Of a stretch of DNA of 64,000 bases, positions 9,495-18,100 are shown one piece after another. The position numbers and the translations under genes were made by a program. The notes below the pieces were generated by a model, which had not been told where the DNA came from, made no database searches, and saw only the letters and a list, made by a program, of their open reading frames with translations. Each line of letters starts with the position of its first letter. The first letter of the stretch is position 1. Source of the stretch: ZC4RG30 sp963812195 (GTDB lineage Bacteria > Pseudomonadota > Gammaproteobacteria > Steroidobacterales > Steroidobacteraceae); NCBI GenBank assembly GCA_963812195.1, contig CAWEUI010000023.1:170187-234186 (forward strand), in the 5' to 3' direction.

Positions 9495-10111
9495 GCGCCC
9501 GAGGACGTGGTCGATCATCGACAGCGGCGGCGCCAATCTGGCGTCGCTGCAATATGCGCTGGAGCGTCTGCAAGTGGCGGCCGAGGTCAGCACGATCCGG
9601 CGCGCATTCGAGGCGCCGCGCCACGTGCATCCTGCCCGGTGTCGGTGCCGCCGCCGATGCCATGTCGCGGCTGCGCGCAACGGGACTGCATACGCTGTTC
9701 CGCACGCTCGACCCAGCCGGTGCTGGGCATCTGCCTCGGCATGCAGTTGCTGTTCGATGCCTCCGAGGAAACCGGGCGACAATGCCGAAACCTGGCACTG
9801 GGCATCGCGCCCGGCAAGGTGTCGCGCTTCCCGGCCGGCGCCGCGGCCTGCCGGTTCCGCACATGGGCTGGAACAATTCACCCGCTGCGCGAGGATCCGC
9901 TGCTGGAGGGCATCGGCGACGGCGAATACGTCTACTTCGTGCACAGCTACGCCGCGCCCGTCGACCTCCGACACGCTGGCCGCGACCGAGTACGGCGCGC
10001 GATTCACCGCTGTGGTCGAGCGCGGCAATTTCCCGGCGTGCAGTTCCACCCGGAGCGCTCGGCGGCCGTCGGCGCGCGCCTGCTGGCCAATTTCTCGCGC
10101 TGGAGGCCTGA
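9491..10111 (+). CDS. hisH: Imidazole glycerol phosphate synthase, glutaminase subunit (many apparent frameshifts)
   Basis: Class I glutamine amidotransferase subunit that feeds ammonia to HisF. Recognisable blocks across three frames: IIDSGGANLASLQYALERL, LPGVGAAADAMSRL, the nucleophile elbow PVLGICLGMQLLFDASEE, LPVPHMGWNN, YVYFVHSYAAPV, and GVQFHPERSAAVGARLLANF with the His-Glu of the triad. Around ten indels are needed, for example extra G at 9513 and 9710. GTG start overlaps the hisB stop; the end is TGA at 10109-10111. Confidence 0.85.
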   Translation: MSARGRGRSSTAAAPIWRRCNMRWSVCKWRPRSARSGAHSRRRATCILPGVGAAADAMSRLRATGLHTLFRTLDPAGAGHLPRHAVAVRCLRGNRATMPKPGTGHRARQGVALPGRRRGLPVPHMGWNNSPAARGSAAGGHRRRRIRLLRAQLRRARRPPTRWPRPSTARDSPLWSSAAISRRAVPPGALGGRRRAPAGQFLALEA

Positions 10112-10115
10112 TCCG

Positions 10116-10855
10116 GTGCTGCTCATTCCCGCCATCGATCTGCGCGGCGGCCAGTGCGTGCGCCTGCTCAAGGGCGAGTTCGACGCCGGAGACGCGCTAT
10201 GCCGTCGATCCGCGCGAGCTGCTGCAACGCTATGCCGATGCCGGCGCGCGCTGGCTGCACGTGGTCGACCTCGACGGCGCGCGCGACGGTACGCCCGGCA
10301 ACCGCGAGCTCATCCGGCAGATGAGCGGACAAGCGCGCTCCGCGTGCAACTCGGCGGCGGCCTGCGTGATCGCGCGCTGGCCGAGCAGGCCTGCTGGAGG
10401 GCGGCGTGAGCCGGGTGGTGATCGGCAGCGCGGCGGTGCGAGCAGCCGCAGCTGCTGCGGGACTGCTCGAGGCACACGGTGCCGAGCGCGTCGTGCCTGG
10501 CCGTGGACGTGCGCGTCGACGACAGCGACACGCCGCGCGTGCGGACCCACGGCTGGGTACGGGAGCACCAGCTGTCCCTGTGGGAGCTGCTGCAGTCGTT
10601 CGCCGACACGGCGCTCAGGCACGTGCTGTGCACCGACGTCGAACGCGACGGCGCGCTGGGCGGGCCGAACCGGCGCTGTACCGGCGGCCCGTGCGACGTT
10701 TTCCGGACCTGGCCTGGCAGGCGTCGGGCGGCGTCCGCTCCGGGATGACCTCGCGCGCCTGGCCGATGCCGGCGTTGCCGCGGCGATCAGCGGCAAGGCC
10801 CTGCTGGAGGGGCGGATTACGCGGAGGAGTTGCAGCCATACTTGCAAGACGATGA
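10116..10855 (+). CDS. hisA: ProFAR isomerase (several apparent frameshifts)
   Basis: TIM-barrel isomerase acting between HisI and HisF/H. Blocks in order, in changing frames: LLIPAIDLRGGQCVRLLKGEFD, YADAGARWLHVVDLDGARDG, LRVQLGGGLRD, VSRVVIGSAAV, LAVDVRVDDS, LCTDVERDGALGGPN, WQASGGVRSG, DLARLADAGVAAAISGKALLEG. One missing base near 10842 gives the natural end EELQPYLARR and a TGA at 10853-10855 that overlaps the hisF ATG, matching the ATGA couplings elsewhere in the operon. GTG start 4 bases after the hisH stop. Confidence 0.85.
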
Positions 10856-11609
10856 TTCCCTGTCTGGACGTCCGCGACGGCCAGGTCGTCAAGGGCGTGC
10901 GCTTTCGCGACCATCGCGTGGTCGGGCGACATCCTCGAACTGGCCCGCCGCTATCGCGACGAGGGCGCCGACGAGCTCGTGTTCTACGACATCACCGCCA
11001 GCCCGCAGGGCCGTTCGGTCGATCGCAGCTGGATCGACCGGGTGGCACGCGTGCTGGACATCCCGTTCTGCGTGGCCGGCGGCATCCGCATCGGTCGCCG
11101 ACGCCGAGGCCATACTGAATGCCGGCGCCGAAAAGATTTCGGTGAACTCGCCCGCGCTCGCGGACCCGCCGCTGATCGACCGACTTGCCGCGCGGTTCGG
11201 CTCGCAATGCGTCGTGGTCGGCATCGACAGCCAGCGCGACGCCGAGGCGCTATCGCGTCTATCAGTACACCGGCGACCCGGATCGCAGCCAGCGAAGCCG
11301 GCCGCGACACGCTGTGACTGGGTGCGCGAGGCGCAGGACCGCGGCGCCGGCGAGATCGTGCTGAACTGCATGGCCAGCGACGGCGTGAAGCGCGGCTACG
11401 ACATCGAGCAGCTGCTCGCCGTGCGCGCTGTGTGCAACGTGCCGCTGGTCGCCTCGGGCGGTGCGGGCGCCCCGGAGCACTTCGCGGCACTGTTCGAACG
11501 GGCGGCCGCGGATGCGGCGCTGGCCGCCAGCGTCTTCCACAGCGGCCAGATAGCCATTGCTGAACTGAAGAAGTATCTGAACGAGCGAGGAATCGAGGTC
11601 CGCCCATGA
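10852..11609 (+). CDS. hisF: Imidazole glycerol phosphate synthase, cyclase subunit (apparent frameshifts)
   Basis: TIM-barrel cyclase partner of HisH. MIPCLDVRDGQVVKGVRFRDHRVVG is followed, one frame later, by DILELARRYRDEGADELVFYDITAS and then, after another shift, by VADAEAILNAGAEKISVNSPAL, CVVVGIDSQRDAE, YRVYQYTGDP, GAGEIVLNCMASDGVKRGYDIEQL and VPLVASGGAGAPEHF. Indels are implied near 10928, 11093, 11250 and 11290. The rest of the chain is intact to the TGA at 11609, which overlaps the hisI ATG. Confidence 0.88.
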
Positions 11610-12250
11610 GCGAAGCAATCCTGGACATCGACACACTGGATTTCAGCAAGGGCGACGGGCTGCTGCCCGGCATCGTGCAGGATGCACGTACCGGCACCGT
11701 GCTGATGCTCGGCTACCTGAATCGCGAGGCGCTGCAGGAAACCCTCAGGCGCGGCCGGGTGGTGTTCTTCAGTCGCTCACGCCAGAAGCTGTGGGAGAAG
11801 GGCGAGACCTCGGGCAACACCCTGAACCTGGTGTCCGTCGTTGCCGATTGCGACAACGATGCGCTGTTGCTGCGCGTGCAGCCGGTGGGCCCGACCTGCC
11901 ATCGCAATACGCCAAGCTGCTTCGGTGACGGGCAGCCTCCCGACCGCGATGGGCTGCCCTTTCTGGCCGAACTGCAGGACGTCATCGAAAAGCGCATCGC
12001 CGAACCCACCGAGGGCAGTTACGTGGCCAGGCTGTACGGCAAGGGCATCAAGCGCATGGCGCAGAAGGTCGGCGAGGAAGGCGTCGAGGTGGCGCTTGCG
12101 GCGCAGACCGACGGCGGCGCGGAGCTGGTCAGCGAAGCCGCCGACCTGCTGTTCCACCTCGCGCTGCTGCTGCGTGCCCGTGACCTGTCCCTGGAGACGG
12201 TGGCCGCGGAGCTGGCGGCGCGCCATCGCACGCGAACTGCGGGGCAGTAA
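11606..12250 (+). CDS. hisI: Phosphoribosyl-AMP cyclohydrolase / phosphoribosyl-ATP pyrophosphatase
   Basis: 214-residue fused HisIE, catalysing steps 2 and 3 of histidine synthesis. The HisI half has the zinc/catalytic segment PVGPTCHRNTPSCF and SRSRQKLWEKGETSGN; the HisE half begins near LQDVIEKRIAE and has QKVGEEGVEVALAA and EAADLLFHLALLL. The frame is intact: the indel-rich tract ends inside hisF. Last gene of the his operon; the convergent flippase gene ends 13 bases away with no clear terminator between. Confidence 0.95.
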   Translation: MSEAILDIDTLDFSKGDGLLPGIVQDARTGTVLMLGYLNREALQETLRRGRVVFFSRSRQKLWEKGETSGNTLNLVSVVADCDNDALLLRVQPVGPTCHRNTPSCFGDGQPPDRDGLPFLAELQDVIEKRIAEPTEGSYVARLYGKGIKRMAQKVGEEGVEVALAAQTDGGAELVSEAADLLFHLALLLRARDLSLETVAAELAARHRTRTAGQ

Positions 12251-12263
12251 ATCGATATCGCGC

Positions 12264-13727
12264 TCAGCGGCGCAACGAAGCCGCAAAGGCGCGAAGCTGC
12301 GCCAGGTTCACTGCGCCGGACAGCGGCAGGCAGAGCACGTACGCCACGACGGCCAACACCGCGCGCACCACCACCGGCAGGTGTCCCGTGGCCAGGGCCA
12401 CCAGCACCATCACCGCTCCAGCCGGCAGCGTGCCCAACATTCGTCGCGGCGCGACCGATTTCAGGACGCCCTGCGGCAGGAGCCGGACGGCGCCGGTGAG
12501 GGTCACGATTTCACCAATCAGTGCCGCAACGCATACGCCGAGGCCACCGTTTCCGGCGTGGTGACTGAACCACCTGATCAGGAACGGGTCGAGTGCCGCG
12601 CTGGTGAGTGTGCCGACCAGCAGAACCACGGTCCAGGCACCCTGCCGGCCGCACGCCGTCAGGCTCGAACCAATCGGCATGCTGAAATACACCAGAAGCA
12701 ACCAGGGAGCCAGAACCCGCAGGTTGGCCTCTGCCGGCCCGAAATCACTGGTGCCGAAGATAGCCACGCCGAGTTCGGGAAACAGCAACGTTCCCAGCGC
12801 CAGCGGCACCGCCACCACCGCCACAACCTGCAATGCATCGGCGGCCGTGCGCCTGAATCCGTCCGCGCTGCTGGCGTGCAGCCGGCACAGCACGGGGTAA
12901 AGGGCAAGAAGCAGCGCCGAAGCCGGCATAACGAGCACACCGGTGAGCTTGCGGGCCGCCCCGTACCAACCCATTTCAGTGCTGCTGCCGAACCACGAGA
13001 GCATGGCGGCGTCGCTCATCGGTTGCAGGGACTGCACCAGCGCGAAGATCATGAAGGGCCGGCCCAGTCGCAGCAGTTCGCCGATGGTCTTTCGGTGCAC
13101 GGCCAGGCGCGGTACACGCAGGCGCGGCGCCAGCCACAGCAGTGTGGCCGCCGCAATGGCAGCGCAGACCGACTGCGCTGCCAGCAGGCCATAGAGCCCG
13201 CCGCCGGCCAGCAGCACAGGCAGGACCACCGCCATGGCCAGGAGCTGCCACCCGATGATCGACGCGGCTGCGACGTCGGTACGCTCGTAACCGTAGAACA
13301 CATTCTGGCAGGCACCGGATACGGTGCCGAACAGGCTTGCGGTCAGCGCCAGCGCCAGCGCGCCAACGAAAGGATTGCCGTAGCCAACCAGCAGCGCCAG
13401 CATCGGCATCAGCAGCACGGCCAGCAGTCCTGCGCCAAGCCGGAATGCCAGCCCGCTGCCCAGCAGCTCACCGCCCCGCTCGCGCTGCATGGCGACCAGC
13501 CGGGTCAGCAGGGATGGTTGCCCCCACTCCACGAACAGGAACGCGAAGGTGCTGAAGGTCAGCGCCTGGTAATAGATGCCGTAGTGGGCGACGCCGAGCC
13601 GGCGGGCCGCCACCGCGTTGATGAGGATCGACACGGGAGCGGCGAGCAACTGCGCGCCCAGCAGCAGGACCGTATTGCGCAGCACCCTTGGCGCGTTGCT
13701 GGACGCCGGACTGTCCTGCTCACTCAC
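12264..13727 (-). CDS. Oligosaccharide/lipid flippase family protein (Wzx/MVF-like)
   Basis: 487-residue polytopic inner-membrane protein with about 12 hydrophobic segments, resembling polysaccharide-biosynthesis flippases (MOP superfamily). The opening RNTVLLLGAQLLAAPVSIL and the GYER/ARRLGVAHYG-type loop segments fit that group. It is the last gene of the NRPS-hydrolase-hydrolase-flippase operon, starting (GTG) 6 bases past the preceding stop. Flippases of this class move undecaprenyl-linked glycans, but here no glycosyltransferase is nearby, so it may export the NRPS-derived or lipid-linked product. That role is inference. Confidence 0.75.
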   Translation of the reverse strand: MSEQDSPASSNAPRVLRNTVLLLGAQLLAAPVSILINAVAARRLGVAHYGIYYQALTFSTFAFLFVEWGQPSLLTRLVAMQRERGGELLGSGLAFRLGAGLLAVLLMPMLALLVGYGNPFVGALALALTASLFGTVSGACQNVFYGYERTDVAAASIIGWQLLAMAVVLPVLLAGGGLYGLLAAQSVCAAIAAATLLWLAPRLRVPRLAVHRKTIGELLRLGRPFMIFALVQSLQPMSDAAMLSWFGSSTEMGWYGAARKLTGVLVMPASALLLALYPVLCRLHASSADGFRRTAADALQVVAVVAVPLALGTLLFPELGVAIFGTSDFGPAEANLRVLAPWLLLVYFSMPIGSSLTACGRQGAWTVVLLVGTLTSAALDPFLIRWFSHHAGNGGLGVCVAALIGEIVTLTGAVRLLPQGVLKSVAPRRMLGTLPAGAVMVLVALATGHLPVVVRAVLAVVAYVLCLPLSGAVNLAQLRAFAASLRR

Positions 13728-13733
13728 CGACGC

Positions 13734-14591
13734 TCAGTCCAGACCGAGCCAGTCGATGATGGCGCTGTACAGCCGGGCACGCTCTTCCTCATCCGAGAAC
13801 ACGTGATCACTGCCGGAGAAGTACTCCAGCCGCAGGCCGGCGCCGGATGCCACTTCGGGAAACGCATCGACAATCTGCCGATGGTAGGTGTGCCGGGCGG
13901 AAACGGATGTAAACACCGTCAGCAGCCGGACGCGACGCTGCGCGGCGATCTTGTAACACTGCCGCAGGTATGAACTGAACGGCAGGCTCTGCAATGTGAG
14001 GCCCCGAAGTTCATGTGACGGACGCATGCGGTTGCGAAAGTGCCTGGAGACCAGGGTCATGATCCCACTGCGGCCCCGCAGTACGCTCAGCCAGTTCCGC
14101 AGCCGTCCCAGGCGCTGCATTACGTAGTAGAAGTAGTAGCGCTCTGTCGGCGGCAACGACGGGTCCATCAACACCAGCCCCGTGACGCGCGAGTCGGATC
14201 GGCAATACAGCACCGCATGGTCGGCGCCCATGCACAACCCCGCCAGCACCACCGTCCTGACGCCATAGGTCGCCAGCATCCAGTCGATCACGGTGCGGAT
14301 CTCGTCCATGCATGCTACCAGCGGCAGCGCGCCGTCGTTGCGCGGTGGACTGTCACCAACGCCGGAAAAGTCGAATCTCACTGCGAGGCAGCCGCGCGCC
14401 GCCAGCATGCGCGCCAGCGTCACGTACATGCGATTGTGACCGACGCGATGCACGATGCCGGTATTGAGCATGACTACGGCAGGCGCATCATCGGCAAGCC
14501 GCCCCGCAGGTGCGGTCGCGATGGCCAGCAGTGAACGGCGCGGGCCCACCAGTTGCGCCAGTTCACGATATTCGTTGTCTAGCGCAGCCAC
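13734..14591 (-). CDS. Alpha/beta hydrolase with Cys nucleophile motif
   Basis: About 285 residues. The nucleophile elbow reads LAGLCMGADHA, so Cys replaces Ser, as in dienelactone-hydrolase-like enzymes; a His is available in SGSDHVFSDEEE near the C-terminus. FDFSGVGDSPPRN is the oxyanion-side strand seen in acyl-hydrolase relatives. A GTG at 14591 is chosen because it overlaps the upstream gene by 13 bases; the frame is open to 14660. The arrangement of two adjacent alpha/beta hydrolases recalls exosortase-A-associated hydrolases, but no exosortase is in view. Thioester-type offloading from the NRPS is a possible role (inference). Confidence 0.7.
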   Translation of the reverse strand: MAALDNEYRELAQLVGPRRSLLAIATAPAGRLADDAPAVVMLNTGIVHRVGHNRMYVTLARMLAARGCLAVRFDFSGVGDSPPRNDGALPLVACMDEIRTVIDWMLATYGVRTVVLAGLCMGADHAVLYCRSDSRVTGLVLMDPSLPPTERYYFYYVMQRLGRLRNWLSVLRGRSGIMTLVSRHFRNRMRPSHELRGLTLQSLPFSSYLRQCYKIAAQRRVRLLTVFTSVSARHTYHRQIVDAFPEVASGAGLRLEYFSGSDHVFSDEEERARLYSAIIDWLGLD

Positions 14592-15166
14592 TTTTCGATG
14601 TACTGGAAAGCGGCGACCGGCAGGGCTCCGCTGGTCGTGATGGACTCCACCCAGCAGCATGGAGCGGCAATGACGATTGCATCGTCGATGGTCTCGCCCG
14701 GATCAGTCACCAGCAGCAATCTGCGCGGCACAGCTTGCGCGACGGGTGGCGGCGGTTCGAGCGGATCCCACATGACCAGCGACTCGATGCCCTGCGGCTG
14801 GCGCGCCGCAAACCTTGCCGCGATCACGGCGCCCAACCGCAGACCCACCAGCGTAACCCGTGAGGATCCGGCCACGTCCCTGGCGGCCTCGATCGCGTAT
14901 TCCAGATCCGACTGCATGCCTTGCTCGCCGGCCTCCTCGTCCGCGCCGCCCGAATCGCCCGTGCCGAAGTAGTCGAAGCGCACCACGTGGAAGCCCAGTC
15001 TGGCCAGTCGCAAGGCAAGGTGCCGCAGTGACCGATGCGCATACACGGCCTCCGCACCGCCGGGATTGCACAGCACCGCCGCCCGCGGCCGTTCATTCGC
15101 GCCACTGGGCGGATCGTGGATGGCGAATATCCGCCGCTGTGCCGTACCCAGTGACAGAAGATTCAC
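14579..15166 (-). CDS. Alpha/beta-hydrolase-fold protein lacking the nucleophile
   Basis: 195 residues, GTG start overlapping the NRPS stop (GTGA). The fold is clear: AVLCNPGGAEAVYAHRSLRHLALRLA, RFDYFGTGDSGG, and the elbow LVGLRLGAVIAARFAAR. The residue where Ser, Cys or Asp should be is Arg (G-L-R-L-G), and I see no C-terminal catalytic His in the usual position. Similar GLRxGA elbows occur, as I recall, in exosortase-associated hydrolase families, so this may be a family trait and not damage. Probably a non-catalytic partner of the next gene. Confidence 0.65.
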   Translation of the reverse strand: MNLLSLGTAQRRIFAIHDPPSGANERPRAAVLCNPGGAEAVYAHRSLRHLALRLARLGFHVVRFDYFGTGDSGGADEEAGEQGMQSDLEYAIEAARDVAGSSRVTLVGLRLGAVIAARFAARQPQGIESLVMWDPLEPPPPVAQAVPRRLLLVTDPGETIDDAIVIAAPCCWVESITTSGALPVAAFQYIEKWLR

Positions 15167-18100
15167 GGAGCAGAACTATCCGCACGCGGGCAGGCGTCGA
15201 TGGAGCGGGCTATGCCGCGCAGGTCGTTGAAGAACAGCAGGCGCGGATCCAGCTCCCGACGCCAGCGCTTTCCACCAGTCTGGCGACCCGCAGCGCGAGC
15301 AGCGAGTGCCCGCCAAGGTCGAAGAAATTGTCCCGCGGGGCAACCGCCGGTACGCGCAGGACCTCCCGCCACACACCAGCAAGCCAGCCCTCCGTCTCCG
15401 ACATCGGTGGATCGCTGTCGCCGGGCCCGGTGTCCTGCGCGCAGAACGGGTCCGGCAGGGCATTGCGGTCGACTTTTGCGTTGGGTGTCATGGGCAGCGT
15501 CTGCAGGAACATCACCAGGGCCGGAATACAGTGACGGGGCAGCCTGTCCTGCAGGAAGCGCTTGATATCCGATGCCGTGGCCTGTTCGCCATCGCGAAAC
15601 ACCACGTACGCAACGATGCGCCTGTCGTCCGCGCGGGCTTCGTGAACGGTGACAACCGCGTGCAACACCGCCGGATGCTCACCCAGCGCCTGTTCGATCT
15701 CGCCGAGCTCTATGCGAAAGCCGCGCACCTTCACCTGCTGGTCCGCGCGGCCCAGGCAGTACAGGCGTCCATCGGAGGCCCGATACCCGCGATCGCCGGT
15801 CCGGTACATCCGCAGCCCCGCTGCCTGCGCGAACGGGTCCGCCACGAAACGCTCGGCGGTAAGCGCGTCGCGGGCCAGATAGCCGCGCGCCACGCCGACG
15901 CCACCGATGCAGATCTCACCGGCTACCCCGACAGGACACAGTCCTCCTGCGTCATCCACGACGTGGACCGTCGTATTGGCGAGCGGTTCACCGATGCTGA
16001 TCGGCGTCCGGTCACGATCTATCCGGGCCACAGTCGACCAGATCGTGGTCTCGGTCGGGCCGTAAAGATTCCACAGTTCGCCGGCCCGCTCGAGAATGTC
16101 GTCTGCCAGACACCGGGAAAGTGCTTCCCCACCGCACCACGCGCGAAAGGTGCGATTCCCGCGCCAGCCTGATTCCACCAGGATCCGCCAGGTGGCGGGT
16201 GTCGCCTGCATTACAGTCACCCCGCGCCGGTCCAGCATCTGCGCAAGCGCCTCGCCATTGCCCGATTGCTGGCCCGTAACCAGCTCGATCCGCGCCCCGA
16301 CGATGAGCGGCAGATACAGTTCCAGTCCCGCGATGTCGAAGGAAATGGTCGTCACGGCCGCCAGGACATCGCTCTCGCGCATTCCGGGACGTTCACGCAT
16401 GGAGCAAAGCAGATTCGCCAGGCTCGCATGTGTCACCACCACGCCCTTCGGCAATCCGGTGGATCCGGAAGTGTAGATCACGTACGCGGTGTCGTCCGGG
16501 GCGGGTTCGGTGCCCGAGGCCGACCGCTCATCCACGCCAGAATGCTCGGCAATGTCCAGCAATGACGTACCGGCGGGCGGTACCACGCCCGACGGCAGGG
16601 CACCGGCGGTGACCAGGATTGCCGCGGAACTGTCCGCGAGCATGAAATTGAGCCGCGCGGCCGGGAAATCCCGGTCAAGCGGCAGGTATGCCGCGCCACT
16701 CTTCTGAACCGCCAGCAGCGCCACCAGCAACTCCACCGAGCGCTGCAAACAGACCGCAACCACCACGCCCGGTGCGGCGCCGGCCGCATGCAGTTGCCGG
16801 GCAAGGGACTCACTTCGCTCATCCAGCTCACGGTAAGTAAGCGACTGTTCCCCGCAACACACCGCCACCCGCTGCGGCGCGCGCCGGACCTGTTCGCAAA
16901 ACAGTCGCGGCACCGTGAGCGCGCGCCAATCCGGCCTGTCAGTCTCATTGAACCGTTTCAGCGCGGCACGTTGCTCCGGAGGCAGAAGCACCAGATCGCC
17001 AATGCGCGTCTGCGGAAGCCCGATCGCGCTCTCGAGTAACTGCACGTACTGGTCGGCAAGGCGCTCCATGGACTCGGGCTCGAACAGGTCGGTGTTGTAT
17101 TGCACGAAGAGCCGTTCGGTGCGCTCGGTGTCGATCGAGAACGAGAATTCGAATTGCGATCCACCGCGCTGCAGGAGCTGATCCCGTGCTTCGATCCCGG
17201 GCAATTCGATGCCGCGCATGGGCGCGTTGGCGACATTGAACATGACCTGCGCCAGGGGCGGTCGGCTCCTGTCGCCACGCTGCCCGATTTCCTGCACCAG
17301 TCGATCGAAGGGAACGTCCTGGTTGGCAAAGGCGTCCAGTGTCGTGTCCCTGATGCGACCGAGCAATTCACGGAAGGACGGGTTGCCGGCAAGATCCGTT
17401 CGCAGCACGATCGTGTTGACGAAAGTTCCGACTATGTTCTCGGTGCTGTGGTGGGAACGATTGGCCACGGGTACGCCAACGGCAATGTCGCACTGCCCGG
17501 CCACCCGGGACAGCAGTGATGTGAAAGCCGCAAACAACACCATGAATCCGGTGCAGTCGCTGTCGCGCGCAAGCTGCTCAAGCCGCCGCAGCAGATCCGC
17601 GGGCAACTGTCGCTCCAGCGTCGCCCCGTTCATGGTCCACAGGGCCGGCCGCGGGTGATCTGTGGGCATGGCCAGGGCAGGCAGACCGGCAAGCCTGGTA
17701 CGCCAGAACTCCAGCTGGTGGTTGTAGTGCCTGGTGAAGTCCGGCCCGCGCTGCCAGCGCGAGAAATCCGCATAGCTCACCGGCAGGGGCGCGAGACCTG
17801 CGGCGTCCGCGTTTGCGCCATGCGCATACAGCAGGGCGAGCTCCCTGCCGAGAATCCCCAGCGACCATTGATCACCGGCGACATGGTGCATGCCGAAAGC
17901 CAGCAGGTGGGTATCGTCCGCGGTGCGCACCAGCCATGCCCTGCACGCGGGGTCGCGCTCCAGGTCGTAGACGGCGTTGGCACCCGCCGTGACAAGCTCC
18001 ACGGCGGCATCGCGTGCGTGCGCAGCGCCGCGCATGTCCACGCAGTGCAGGGTATCGCGCCGCCACGGGTCGACGACCTGCACCGGCGCGCCTTCGTGCG

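Noticed and set aside
6031..11609. Programmed ribosomal frameshifting in the his operon
   Set aside because: Too many sites, both directions, no slippery heptamers or downstream structures, and the same signature recurs in uvrB; sequence errors explain it better.
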